This document shows, piece by piece, positions 16,719 to 25,673 of a DNA stretch of 64,000 nucleotides (the stretch's first letter is position 1; each line of letters opens with the position of its first letter). The stretch covers positions 7,626,001 to 7,690,000 of the forward strand of contig CP108521.1 in the NCBI GenBank assembly GCA_035999765.1, read 5' to 3'. This DNA comes from Streptomyces sp. NBC_01231. Lineage in GTDB: Bacteria; Actinomycetota; Actinomycetes; Streptomycetales; Streptomycetaceae. A program made the translations under genes and the position numbers. Below the pieces are notes generated by a model. The model worked only from the letters and a program-made list of their open reading frames with translations. It searched no databases and was not told where the DNA came from.

Positions 16719-19700
16719 TCAGACGAGCAGTTCCACCTCCGACACCACCGCCTCGCCATCGACGACCAGACGGTACTTGTCGTAGGTACCCGGGGCCCTC
16801 ACCGAGAACGCACGGGTCTGCCTGTCCCACGCGAAGGACTGCCCGGAGCGCTCGTCCAGCGTCTTCCACGTGGTCCCGTCGGCCGAGCCCTGGAGCGTCC
16901 AGCCGGTCGGCGCCTTCGTGCGGTCCGCCGACGAGGTCAGCGTGTACTGGAGCGCCCTGACCCGCCCGGAGACCGGCAGATCCAGCGAGGACGCCACACG
17001 CGCGTCCGTCGCCGACGTGTTGTCGAACAGGGCGCCCTCGCCCTTCAGCGCGTCCGCACGCGGGGCGGGCACCTTGTCGTCCTGGGTGATCGACACGGGT
17101 GCCGCGTTCTTGCCGGTACCCCACGACGACGGCTTCGGCCCCATGGCGAAGTCCAGGACCCCGCCCTTCGCCAGCAGCGAGTGCGGCAGTGAAGTCGACG
17201 TCCACGCACGGCCGTTGACCTTCAGTCCCTGCACGTACACGTTCTTCGCGCTGTTCTTCGGCGCCCTGACGACCAGGTCGCGGCCGTTCTCCAGATGGAC
17301 CGTCGCCTTGGTGAACAGCGGGGAGCCGACGGCGTATTCGCCGCTGCCCATCACCAGCGGGTAGAAGCCGAGCGCGGAGAACAGGAACCAGGCCGACTGC
17401 TCGCCGTTGTCCTCGTCGCCGTGATAGCCCTGCCCGATCTCGCTGCCGGTGTACAGCCGCGACAGCACCTCACGCACGTTGTTCTGGGTCTTCCAGGGCT
17501 GCCCGGCCGCGTCGTACATGTAGTTCACGTGGTGCGCGACCTGGTTGGAGTGCCCGTACATGCCCATCCGGACGTCCCGCGCCTCCGTCATCTCGTGGAT
17601 GACACCGCCGTAGGAGCCGACGAAGTCCGGCGAGGCGGTCTCCGGGGTGGCGAAGTACTCGTCCAGTTTCTCCGCGAGGCCGCCGCGGCCGCCGTACAGG
17701 TTGGCGAGGCCCCGGCTGTCCTGCGGGGCGGTGAAGGCGTAGCCCCAGCCGTTGGTCTCGGTGTAGTCGTAGCCCCACACGCGCGGGTCGTACGCCGAGG
17801 ACTCGACGCGCCAGTCGCCCTTCGCGTCCCGGCCCTGGAAGAAGCCCGCCTTCCGGTCGAACAGATTCACATAGTCCTGGGCCCGGTTGAGGAAGTACTC
17901 CGACTCCTCCTTGTAGCGCTTCTCACCGGTCTTCTGGTAGAGGGCCTGGCCCATCCTCGCGATGCCGTAGTCGTTGAGGTAGCCCTCCAGTGCCCACGAC
18001 AGGCCCTCGTGCGTGTCGGTGCTCGTGTAGCCGAGGAACGGCGAGGTCGCCATGCCCTTGCGGCCCACGCCGGACGACGGGGGCACGACGGTGGCGTTCT
18101 TCAGGGCCGCGTCGTACGCCGACTTCGCGTCGAAGTCGACGCCCTTGACGTACGCGTCCGCGAAGGCCACGTCCGACGAGGTACCGGTCATCAGGTCCGC
18201 GTACCCGGGTGAGGACCAGCGTGAGGTCCAGCCGCCGTCCTTGTACTGCTGCACGAACCCGTCGGCCATCTCGCCCGCCTGAGAGGGCGTCAGGAGTGAG
18301 TACGCCGGCCAGGTGGTCCGATAGGTGTCCCAGAAACCGTTGTTGACGTACACCTTGCCGTCCACGATCTTCGCGCCGGTGTGCGTCGGCGTGTCCGGGC
18401 CGGGCATCGGCGAGAACGGCGAGGCGTACTGGTACTTCGAACCGACCTTCTCGAAGCCGGAGTTGGGGTACAGGTACAGCCGGTACAGGCTGGAGTACAG
18501 CGTGGTCAGCTGGTCCGGCGTCGCGCCCTCGACCTCGACCTTGCCGAGGATCCTGTCCCACTGCTGCTGGGCGCGCGACTTCACCTTCTCGAAGGAGGTG
18601 CCGTCCGGGATCTCCTGGCGCAGGTTGTCCTTCGCCTGGTCGAGGCTGATCAGCGAGGTCGCCAGGCGCAGGGTGACGGTCCGGTCGGCACCGGCGTCGA
18701 AGCGCAGATACCCCTTGACCCCGCCGGCGGCCCCGTCGCTCACGGGCTTGTCGAACACGCCGTACACGAAGAGTCGGGTGGCACCGGTCGACAGCCCGGA
18801 CTTCACGTCCGAGTACCCGGTGACGACCCCGTTCTCCTTGTCGAGCGTCAGGCCCGCCTGGTCGGTCACGTTGTCGAAGAGCACGCTCGCGTCGTCGCCC
18901 GGGTAGGTGAACCGGAGTGCCGCCGCATGATCGGTCGGCGTCATCTCCGCCTTCAGCCCGTTCTCGAACCGCACCCCGTAGTAGTACGGCCGCGCGGTCT
19001 CGTTCTCGTGCCGGAAGGCCAGCTCCCGCGCCTCACGTCCGGTGTCCGGGGTGCCGGACGCGGCCGACGGCATCACCTGGAAGGTCTGCCGGTCGCCCAT
19101 CCAGGGGCTCGGCTCGTGGCTCGCGCTGAACGCCTGGACGGTCGGCAGGTTGTCCGCGTTGTTGCCCCGCGCGTAGTCGTACAGCCAGCTCAGCGAGGAC
19201 GCGTTGGTCACCGGCGTCCAGAAGTTGAAGCCATGCGGCACCGCCGTCGCCGGGAAGTTGTTGCCCCGCGAGAAACCGCCGCTGGAGTTGGTGCCCCGGG
19301 TGGTCAGCGCGTAGTCCGACAGATGGGCCTTCGGCTTCTCGGGCGCGGCCCGCTCGATCCTCACGTCGTCCAGCCAGCCCCGGAACTTCGCCGGACCCTT
19401 CGGGGAGTCGTACGCCACCAGGATCCGGTCGACGGTCTTCCCGGCCGCGACCGACCCGATCCGCGAAGCGACGTTGTTCCACTGGTTGACGTAGAGCACC
19501 TTGGCGGCGCTCTGTCCCTGCGGTGAGAGGGCGAAACCGTGCTGGTCGGTGGCTTTGAGGCGGCTCAGATGGGTGCCGTCGGTGAAGGCCAGGTCCACGG
19601 ACACGTTCGTGGCGTCGTAGTCCCGGTCCCCGTCCGCCATCGACGGGAAGATCCGGTAGGAGAGCCGGGTGTCCCGGCCGACCGCCACGTTCACGTCGAA

Positions 19701-20552
19701 GACCTTGTTGTACGAGTAGGCCCGCCCGTCCGTCGTGTGCCGTCCGGCGTAACGCAGGGCCCTCTTTCCGGTGAAGCCGGCGCCCGCCTTCGCGGTGGGC
19801 GATCCGCTCGGGCCGCGGTCGACCAGCGAGAGCATGTCCCGCGGCACCGGGCCGTCGTCGCCGCCGGTGGAGAACTGCACGTCAGCGAGTTGCAGGATGC
19901 CGTCGGCGCCGTTGTTGCGGGTGATGTCCAGCCGGAAGTGCCGGTACTCCGCGGCGGCCGACACCGGGATGTCGTACGTCTTCGTCTGTAACCGCTCGGA
20001 GAAGGATTCGTCCGAGCGGGTGTCGAGTGTCTTCCAGCCCTTGCCGTCGGGGGAGCCCTTGAGCGTCCAGTCCTTCGGGTCGCGCTCCTCGACGTCGTTC
20101 GCCGAGGTCAGCGCGTACCTGACCACCTTCACCGGCTTGTCCAGGTCGAACTCGGCCCAGCCGGTGGACTCGAAGGCCAGCCACTTGGTGCCCGGTTCGC
20201 CGTCGACGAGGTTGTCCTTCACCTCGCCGCCGCCGGTGTTCTCGGCGCTGGCCCGGACGTCGGTGACGTGGTCGGTCACATTGCCCGGGATACCGGTGCC
20301 GAAGCCGCCGTCGACCCCGGCGGCGCGCTTGGTGCCGTCCGGTGCCGTGTCGACGGTGTTGAGCCAGTCGGGTGCCGGGTCGTCCGCCTCGAAGGAGGAC
20401 GCGAACCCCCGGTCGGCGGTCGCGGGCGCCTGTGGAAGGGCGACCGCCGCCCCCTGGGACCCCACCGCCAACGCGAAGGCGGCCGTCAACACGACCGCCG
20501 AACCCCGCGCACCCGTGGAACCCCGTCTGTGCCGAACCCTGTGCTGCTGCAT
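16719..20552 (-). CDS. Secreted GH92 alpha-mannosidase with flanking F5/8-type modules
   Basis: This large exo-alpha-mannosidase has 1277 residues. ATG 20552 was chosen because AGGAGGGG lies just upstream. A signal peptide (about residues 1-40, ending near AAVALPQAPATA) is followed by a discoidin/F5-8-like module (about 80-225), a GH92 N-terminal beta-sandwich, the (alpha/alpha)6 catalytic domain, and a second F5/8-like module at the C-terminus (about 1180-1277). GH92 marks are SPWMGDRQTF, GHSNQVAHHVNYMYD and GDEDNG, whose Asp residues serve the catalytic base. GH92 enzymes trim alpha-linked mannose from N-glycans or yeast mannan using calcium. Codon 188 (19989-19991) is TTA, so expression should depend on bldA. 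Confidence 0.95.
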   Translation of the reverse strand: MQQHRVRHRRGSTGARGSAVVLTAAFALAVGSQGAAVALPQAPATADRGFASSFEADDPAPDWLNTVDTAPDGTKRAAGVDGGFGTGIPGNVTDHVTDVRASAENTGGGEVKDNLVDGEPGTKWLAFESTGWAEFDLDKPVKVVRYALTSANDVEERDPKDWTLKGSPDGKGWKTLDTRSDESFSERLQTKTYDIPVSAAAEYRHFRLDITRNNGADGILQLADVQFSTGGDDGPVPRDMLSLVDRGPSGSPTAKAGAGFTGKRALRYAGRHTTDGRAYSYNKVFDVNVAVGRDTRLSYRIFPSMADGDRDYDATNVSVDLAFTDGTHLSRLKATDQHGFALSPQGQSAAKVLYVNQWNNVASRIGSVAAGKTVDRILVAYDSPKGPAKFRGWLDDVRIERAAPEKPKAHLSDYALTTRGTNSSGGFSRGNNFPATAVPHGFNFWTPVTNASSLSWLYDYARGNNADNLPTVQAFSASHEPSPWMGDRQTFQVMPSAASGTPDTGREARELAFRHENETARPYYYGVRFENGLKAEMTPTDHAAALRFTYPGDDASVLFDNVTDQAGLTLDKENGVVTGYSDVKSGLSTGATRLFVYGVFDKPVSDGAAGGVKGYLRFDAGADRTVTLRLATSLISLDQAKDNLRQEIPDGTSFEKVKSRAQQQWDRILGKVEVEGATPDQLTTLYSSLYRLYLYPNSGFEKVGSKYQYASPFSPMPGPDTPTHTGAKIVDGKVYVNNGFWDTYRTTWPAYSLLTPSQAGEMADGFVQQYKDGGWTSRWSSPGYADLMTGTSSDVAFADAYVKGVDFDAKSAYDAALKNATVVPPSSGVGRKGMATSPFLGYTSTDTHEGLSWALEGYLNDYGIARMGQALYQKTGEKRYKEESEYFLNRAQDYVNLFDRKAGFFQGRDAKGDWRVESSAYDPRVWGYDYTETNGWGYAFTAPQDSRGLANLYGGRGGLAEKLDEYFATPETASPDFVGSYGGVIHEMTEARDVRMGMYGHSNQVAHHVNYMYDAAGQPWKTQNNVREVLSRLYTGSEIGQGYHGDEDNGEQSAWFLFSALGFYPLVMGSGEYAVGSPLFTKATVHLENGRDLVVRAPKNSAKNVYVQGLKVNGRAWTSTSLPHSLLAKGGVLDFAMGPKPSSWGTGKNAAPVSITQDDKVPAPRADALKGEGALFDNTSATDARVASSLDLPVSGRVRALQYTLTSSADRTKAPTGWTLQGSADGTTWKTLDERSGQSFAWDRQTRAFSVRAPGTYDKYRLVVDGEAVVSEVELLV

Positions 20553-20577
20553 ACGCGAGCACCCCTCCTGCGCTGCG

Positions 20578-20589
20578 GACAACGTTGTC
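20578..20589. promoter_or_regulatory. 12-bp palindrome upstream of GH92 (LacI-type operator candidate)
   Basis: GACAACGTTGTC is a perfect palindrome with the central CG expected of LacI-family operators. It lies 26 bp upstream of the GH92 start codon, just ahead of the ribosome binding site, where a bound repressor would block transcription. No LacI gene is adjacent. Confidence 0.5.
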
Positions 20590-20762
20590 AACTACTCTGC
20601 GCAAGGACCAGTAGGTGCTCAAGTGGACAGTGGTGTCAAGGGTGTTGGCTGCGGCATTCGGGGCCTATGTCTGGGATTTTTCCGGCAAGCGGCGCACAGG
20701 GCGCTCATATTTCCACGAGGTCTCAACTCGGAAAAGACCGATGGCCAACCTTGCGTTCGATC

Positions 20763-20795
20763 TTGCTCCCTCGGCAAGAAGTGGACTATACCTGT
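20763..20795 (+). promoter_or_regulatory. Candidate ngcE promoter with DasR-like (dre) site
   Basis: TTGCTC (20763-20768) and CTATAC (20786-20791) are 17 bp apart. AGTGGACTATACCTGT (20780-20795) matches 12 of 16 positions of the remembered DasR site AGTGGTCTAGACCACT and covers the -10. DasR is the GlcNAc-responsive GntR regulator, and ngcEFG is a known type of target. A binding test is needed because four positions differ. Confidence 0.5.
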
Positions 20796-20805
20796 CGGCA
20801 ATTCA

Positions 20806-20845
20806 CACGATCCGCACGGCATGATCGAATTTCACGATCCGCACG
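20806..20845 (+). repeat. 13-bp direct repeat CACGATCCGCACG
   Basis: The 13-mer occurs at 20806-20818 and again at 20833-20845, a 27-bp period. It lies in the leader between the candidate promoter and ngcE. Two exact copies in a 40-bp stretch may be a second regulator site or a leader RNA element. Confidence 0.6.
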
Positions 20846-20931
20846 TCCTGCACAACCCTGCGTGACCTGACCGCGGTGCCCGGGAGGATCCGGTTCACCG
20901 CCTGAGTCCTGGAGAAGGCGAGGACTTGAGC

Positions 20932-22386
20932 ATGGGATCCACTTCCGCCGAGAACAACGGCACCGGTGGTGTCGGCCGCCGCGATCTGATCAAGCGGTCC
21001 GCCGCGCTGGGCCTGATCTCCGTCCCCACGATGAGCTTCCTGTCGGCGTGCGCGAGCAGTGGCGGCGGCGACAGCGGCGACAAGGCCAAGGCCGGCAAGA
21101 AGACCGCGAAGAACCCGCTGGCCGTGAACGAGACCGCGGGAATGGAATTCGTCCTGTTCGACGGCGGCTTCGGCAAGGAGTACGCCGAGGATGCCGTGAA
21201 GATCTACGAGAAGAACTTCCCCAAGGCCAAGGTGAAGTTCTCCGCCACCCAGAAGATCCAGTCCACCCTCCAGCCCCGCTTCAACCAGGGCACCCCGCCG
21301 GACCTGATCGACAACTCCGGCGCCGAGCAGATGGACATGGGCGTCCTGGCCGGAAAGAGCCAGCTCACCGACCTCACCCCGCTGCTGGACGCCCCCTCCT
21401 ACGACGACCCGAACAAGAAGGTCCGTGACACGCTGCGCCCCGGCATCGTGGAGATGGGCCAGCTCGACGGCGACCCGGTCTGGATCATGTACTACGCCTA
21501 CACGGTGTACGGCGTCTGGTACTCGCAGAAGGCCCTGGACTCCCTCGACGCCACCTATCCCGAGACCTGGGACCAGATGCTCGCGGTGTGCGAGAAGGCC
21601 AAGAAGAAGGGCATGGCGGGCTGGACGTACGCGGGCAAGTACCCGTACTACCTCCCCTTCTCGCTCTACCCGATGATCGGCAAGGTGGGCGGCGTCGAGG
21701 TGCTCGACGCCATCGACAACCTGGAGCCGAACGCCTGGAAGAACCCCGCGGTCAAGGCGTGTTTCGAGGCCTACTACGAGCTCTACAAGAAGGGCTACAT
21801 CCTCAAGGGCACCCCCGGCCTGGACCACATCCAGTCGCAGACCGCGTGGGCCAAGGGCAAGGCGCTGTTCATCCCGAACGGCTCCTGGGTGGAGAACGAG
21901 TCGGCGAACGTCATCCCGAAGGACTTCGACCTGGCCGTCTCCGCGCCCACCGGTATCGACTCCTCCGACAAGATGCCCTTCGGCACCATCTGGGCCTCCG
22001 GCGGCGAGCCCTTCATCGTCCCGGCCAAGGCGAAGAACGGCCAGGGCGGCATGGAGCAGCTGCGCATCATGCTCAGCGAGGCGTCCTCGAAGAACTTCAC
22101 CAGCAAGGTCAAGTCGCTGACCGCGTACAACGGCGGCACCGACGGCATCACCCTCACCCCGGGCCTCAAGTCCGGCGTCGCGGCGCTGGAGAAGGCCGGC
22201 ACCAACGTGGTGAATCCGCGGATGCAGGACTGGTACGTGCAGCTGCAGAAGGAGAAGATCGGCGTGTCCGGCCTGGGCGAGATGATGGCCGGCCGCCTCA
22301 CTCCGGCCGAGGCCATCAAGAAGATCCAGGCCTACGCCGACGAGACCGCCAAGGACAGCTCAATCAAGCACTACAAGCACCAGTAG
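20932..22386 (+). CDS. ngcE: NgcE-type sugar-binding lipoprotein (GlcNAc/chitobiose importer)
   Basis: This 484-residue binding protein closely resembles, from memory, NgcE of Streptomyces, including the N-terminal VGRRDLIKRSAALGLISVP and the later TQKIQSTLQPRFNQGTPPDLIDNSGAEQMDMG blocks. Twin arginines followed by a lipobox (LSAC) indicate a Tat-exported lipoprotein. NgcE-type proteins deliver N-acetylglucosamine and chitobiose to a CUT1 importer. A TTG lies 6 bases upstream, but the ATG fits the GGAGAAGGCGAGG region better. The two permeases follow directly and the ROK regulator lies downstream, the same order as in S. coelicolor. Confidence 0.9.
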   Translation: MGSTSAENNGTGGVGRRDLIKRSAALGLISVPTMSFLSACASSGGGDSGDKAKAGKKTAKNPLAVNETAGMEFVLFDGGFGKEYAEDAVKIYEKNFPKAKVKFSATQKIQSTLQPRFNQGTPPDLIDNSGAEQMDMGVLAGKSQLTDLTPLLDAPSYDDPNKKVRDTLRPGIVEMGQLDGDPVWIMYYAYTVYGVWYSQKALDSLDATYPETWDQMLAVCEKAKKKGMAGWTYAGKYPYYLPFSLYPMIGKVGGVEVLDAIDNLEPNAWKNPAVKACFEAYYELYKKGYILKGTPGLDHIQSQTAWAKGKALFIPNGSWVENESANVIPKDFDLAVSAPTGIDSSDKMPFGTIWASGGEPFIVPAKAKNGQGGMEQLRIMLSEASSKNFTSKVKSLTAYNGGTDGITLTPGLKSGVAALEKAGTNVVNPRMQDWYVQLQKEKIGVSGLGEMMAGRLTPAEAIKKIQAYADETAKDSSIKHYKHQ

Positions 22387-22402
22387 ACGGACCGGAGAAT
22401 CG

Positions 22403-23329
22403 ATGCAGCACGGCAAGTACCGGTTCATCGTGGGGTTTCTGGCGCTGCCCCTCGGACTGTACGCGCTCTTCGTGGTCTGGCCGTTCATCCAGTCCATCTA
22501 CTACTCGTTCACGGACTGGACCGGCCTGAGCCCCGAATTCAAGATGGTCGGCCTGGACAATTACCGGAGGATGCTGGACGACGAAATCTTCTGGAAGTCC
22601 TTGCAGCACAGCTTGATGTTCGCGGTCGTGCTGCCGCTCGTGACGATCAGCCTGGCGCTGTTCTTCGCCTTCATGATCAATGTCGGTGGGCGCAGGAGGA
22701 GGGGCGGCCCGGTCATTTCCGGTGTCCGGGGCTCCTCCTTCTACAAGATCGTCTACTTCTTCCCGCAGGTGCTCTCGATCGCGATCGTCGCCCTGCTGTT
22801 CGCTTTCGCGTACAACCCGGACAGCGGCGCCATCAACTCGCTGCTGCGCGGGATCGGCCTCGACAGCGTCCAGCCGCTCTGGCTGGGCGACCCGAGCCTG
22901 GCCCTGTGGTGCGTGATGGCGGTGCTCGTGTGGTCCACGGTCGGCTTCTTCGTGGTCCTCTTCTCCGCCGGCATGGCCTCCATCCCGGCGGACCTCTACG
23001 AGGCCGCGCTGCTGGACGGGGCCGGTCGCGCCGCCACGTTCTTCCGGATCACCCTGCCGCTGCTGTGGGACACCGTGCAGTCCGGCTGGGTCTACATGGG
23101 CATCCTCGCCCTGGGGGCCGAGTCGTTCGCGGTCGTGCAGATCATGACGACCGGGCCGGGCGGTCCCGACTACTCGACCACCGTCATGGTCCTGTACGTG
23201 TACCAGAAGGCGTTCCGTGACGGGCAGGCCGCCTATGCCACCACCATCGGCGTCGCCCTGCTCGTCGTCACGCTGGCCTTCGCCGCCCTCGTGATGCGGC
23301 TCGGACGGCGCGAGCGGCTGGAGTACTGA
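22403..23329 (+). CDS. ngcF: NgcF-type ABC transporter permease
   Basis: This is a membrane subunit of the NgcEFG-type importer, 308 residues with about six helices. The first helix is at residues 10-35 (IVGFLALPLGLYALFVVWPFIQS), and the EAA loop is YEAALLDGAGRAATFFRITLPLLWDT. The start is 16 bp after the ngcE stop, and the next permease begins 3 bp after this stop, giving a tight operon. Like other Streptomyces CUT1 systems it has no partner ATPase here. Confidence 0.88.
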   Translation: MQHGKYRFIVGFLALPLGLYALFVVWPFIQSIYYSFTDWTGLSPEFKMVGLDNYRRMLDDEIFWKSLQHSLMFAVVLPLVTISLALFFAFMINVGGRRRRGGPVISGVRGSSFYKIVYFFPQVLSIAIVALLFAFAYNPDSGAINSLLRGIGLDSVQPLWLGDPSLALWCVMAVLVWSTVGFFVVLFSAGMASIPADLYEAALLDGAGRAATFFRITLPLLWDTVQSGWVYMGILALGAESFAVVQIMTTGPGGPDYSTTVMVLYVYQKAFRDGQAAYATTIGVALLVVTLAFAALVMRLGRRERLEY

Positions 23330-23332
23330 CAG

Positions 23333-24256
23333 ATGAAGACGACCGAGCCCCCCGCCCACCTGCCGGCCGAGTCCGGTGTGCCCGTCGCCAAGGTCGACGT
23401 CCCGACCGGCCCCGCCCCGAAGGGGAAGAAGGAGGGCGGCGTCCTCAACGCCTTCTCGCACGGGATCCTGGTCCTCTGGGCGATCATGGTCGTGCTGCCG
23501 CTGGTCTGGGCGGTCATGACGTCCTTCAAGAACGACAGCGCCATCTTCGGCTCGCCCTGGTCGCTGCCGGACACGCTGCACTTCGACAACTGGTCGCGGG
23601 CCTGGACCGAGGCCAACATGAGCGACTACTTCCTCAACACCATCCTGGTGGTGGGAGGGTCACTCATCGGCACCCTGGTGCTCGGCTCGATGGCGGCCTA
23701 CGTGCTGGCCCGCTTCGACTTCCCGGGCAACCGGTTCATCTACTACCTGTTCATCGGCGGCATGAGCTTCCCGATCATGCTGGCGCTGGTCCCGCTGTTC
23801 TACGTCGTGAACAACATGGGCCTGCTGAACACGATCCACGGGCTGATCCTGGTCTACATCGCCTACTCGCTGCCGTTCACGGTGTTCTTCCTGACCGCGT
23901 TCTTCCGCACCCTGCCGACCTCGGTCGCGGAGGCGGCGTTCGTGGACGGGGCCTCACATTCCCGGACGTTCTTCCAGATCATGCTGCCGATGGCCAAGCC
24001 CGGCCTGATCAGCGTGGGGATCTTCAACTTCCTGGGGCAGTGGAACCAGTACATGCTGCCGACCGTGCTGAACACCGACCCGGACAAGCGCGTCCTCACC
24101 CAGGGCTTGGTGCAGCTCGCGGTCAGTCAGGGATACAAGGGCGACTGGTCCGGCCTGTTCGCGGGCCTGGTCATGGCGATGCTGCCGGTGCTCGCGGCGT
24201 ACATCGTCTTCCAGCGTCAGGTGGTGCAGGGGCTGACCGCCGGTGCCCTGAAGTAG
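23333..24256 (+). CDS. ngcG: NgcG-type ABC transporter permease
   Basis: This is the second permease of the importer, 307 residues. It has a 40-residue Pro/Lys-rich cytoplasmic N-terminus, then about six helices, with an EAA loop (VAEAAFVDGASHSRTFFQIMLPMAKPG) in which the usual Ile-Asp-Gly is Val-Asp-Gly. The C-terminal QGLTAGALK is typical of MalG-type permeases. A stem-loop follows at 24279. Confidence 0.88.
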   Translation: MKTTEPPAHLPAESGVPVAKVDVPTGPAPKGKKEGGVLNAFSHGILVLWAIMVVLPLVWAVMTSFKNDSAIFGSPWSLPDTLHFDNWSRAWTEANMSDYFLNTILVVGGSLIGTLVLGSMAAYVLARFDFPGNRFIYYLFIGGMSFPIMLALVPLFYVVNNMGLLNTIHGLILVYIAYSLPFTVFFLTAFFRTLPTSVAEAAFVDGASHSRTFFQIMLPMAKPGLISVGIFNFLGQWNQYMLPTVLNTDPDKRVLTQGLVQLAVSQGYKGDWSGLFAGLVMAMLPVLAAYIVFQRQVVQGLTAGALK

Positions 24257-24278
24257 CCGCTCGACCACGGTGTGCGGC

Positions 24279-24304
24279 GCCGCTCCCGGCTCCTCGGGGG
24301 CGGC
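24279..24304 (+). terminator. Stem-loop after ngcG
   Basis: GCCGCTCCCG pairs with CGGGGGCGGC (one G-U) around a 6-base loop, 22 bp past the ngcG stop. It probably separates the importer operon from the regulator gene. No long T-run follows, as is usual in Streptomyces. Confidence 0.6.
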
Positions 24305-24439
24305 GTTCGCGTGTGTGTTCAGGAACCCGGATGCGGTTCAACCTCTTGACGGGAGGCGACCCGAACAGCTCAGCTTAGAGTTCACTAGTTGGACATAGAC
24401 GGGGTCTCGTTGAAGCGGCCCCGCGCGCAGGAGGTCGTC

Positions 24440-25639
24440 GTGGAGACTCCGGGGTCGCAGTCGTCGCTGCACCGAGCCAACCTGGAACGGGTGGTACGAG
24501 CCGTGCGGCTGGCCGGGTCGCTCACGCAGGCGGAGATCGCGCGGACGACGGGCCTGTCCGCAGCGACCGTCTCCAACATCGTGCGCGAGCTCAAGGACGG
24601 CGGAACCGTCGAGGTCACGCCCACGTCGGCGGGTGGCCGAAGGGCTCGCAGCGTCTCCCTGAGCGGGGACGCCGGCATCGTCATAGGGGTCGACTTCGGG
24701 CACACCCATCTGCGGGTGGCGGTCGGAAACCTGGCCCATCAGGTGTTGGCCGAGGAGTCCGAGCCGCTTGATGTGGACGCGTCCTCGGCGCAGGGCTTCG
24801 ACCGGGCGGAACAGCTGGTCACCCGTTTGATCGAGGCCACCGGAGTGGATCGCTCCAAGGTCGCCGGCGTGGGCCTCGGCGTCCCCGGCCCGATCGACGT
24901 GGAGTCCGGCACCCTCGGCTCGACCGCCATCCTGCCCGGCTGGAGCGGCACCCGGCCCGCGGAGGAGATGCGCGGCCGGCTCGGCGTGCCTGTTCACGTG
25001 GACAACGACGCCAACCTCGGCGCCCTGGGCGAGCTGGTCTGGGGGAGTGGCCGGGGGGTGCGTGACCTGGCCTACATCAAGGTCGCGAGCGGTGTGGGCG
25101 CGGGCCTGGTGATCAGCGGGAAGATCTATCGCGGCCCGGGTGGCACTGCGGGAGAAATCGGACATATTACACTTGACGAGTCCGGCCCGGTCTGCCGTTG
25201 CGGGAACCGGGGCTGCCTGGAGACCTTCGCGGCCGCGCGGTATGTGCTTCCGCTGCTCCAGTCCAGCCACGGCACCGATCTGACGATGGAAGGCGTGGTG
25301 CGCTTGGCGCGGGACGGAGACCCTGGTTGTCGTCGGGTGATCGCCGACGTCGGCCGCCATATCGGCAGTGGAGTCGCCAATCTCTGCAATCTGCTGAACC
25401 CGAGCCGGGTGGTCCTGGGCGGTGATCTCGCCGAGGCCGGTGAGCTGGTGCTCGGGCCGATCAGGGAGTCAGTGGGCCGCTATGCGATCCCCAGTGCGGC
25501 ACGCCAGCTCTCCGTTCTCCCGGGGGCCCTCGGTGGCCGTGCGGAGGTGCTCGGAGCACTCGCTCTCGCGCTCAGCGAGATGGGTGATTCAACCCTTTTG
25601 GACGGCACGCTGCATGCCGCGACACCTGCCTTCACTTAG
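24440..25639 (+). CDS. rok7B7: ROK-family transcriptional regulator Rok7B7
   Basis: The product is a 399-residue ROK repressor. GTG 24440 follows CAGGAGG; a TTG at 24389 would add 17 residues. The N-terminal winged helix is clear (LTQAEIARTTGLSAATVSNIVRELKDGG, residues about 28-55). It is followed by the sugar-kinase-like ROK fold with the phosphate loop GVDFGHTHLRVAVG, the ROK signature and the zinc motif CRCGNRGCLE. Placement between an ngcEFG-type operon and xylFGH is the same as for Rok7B7 of S. coelicolor, reported to affect xylose use, carbon catabolite repression and antibiotic production. It probably controls its neighbours on both sides. Confidence 0.92.
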   Translation: METPGSQSSLHRANLERVVRAVRLAGSLTQAEIARTTGLSAATVSNIVRELKDGGTVEVTPTSAGGRRARSVSLSGDAGIVIGVDFGHTHLRVAVGNLAHQVLAEESEPLDVDASSAQGFDRAEQLVTRLIEATGVDRSKVAGVGLGVPGPIDVESGTLGSTAILPGWSGTRPAEEMRGRLGVPVHVDNDANLGALGELVWGSGRGVRDLAYIKVASGVGAGLVISGKIYRGPGGTAGEIGHITLDESGPVCRCGNRGCLETFAAARYVLPLLQSSHGTDLTMEGVVRLARDGDPGCRRVIADVGRHIGSGVANLCNLLNPSRVVLGGDLAEAGELVLGPIRESVGRYAIPSAARQLSVLPGALGGRAEVLGALALALSEMGDSTLLDGTLHAATPAFT

Positions 25640-25641
25640 AG

Positions 25642-25668
25642 AACGGATGGCACCGTTGCCAACCCGTT
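25642..25668. promoter_or_regulatory. Inverted repeat between rok7B7 and xylF
   Basis: AACGG, TGGCA, a CCGT spacer, TGCCA and CCGTT form a nested inverted repeat starting 3 bp past the rok7B7 stop. It could be the rok7B7 terminator or an operator for xylF; the sequence alone does not decide. Confidence 0.5.
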
Positions 25669-25673
25669 AAGGA

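Larger units (their letters stand above)
20553..20931. other. 379-bp divergent promoter region, GH92 and ngcE
   Basis: No gene is seen. The region is less GC-rich than its surroundings and holds the control sites of two divergent operons: a 12-bp palindrome close to the GH92 start, a DasR-like site over a plausible ngcE promoter, and a 13-bp direct repeat between that promoter and ngcE. On the minus strand a TTGACA word (complement of 20634-20639) could be the GH92 -35. Confidence 0.6.
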
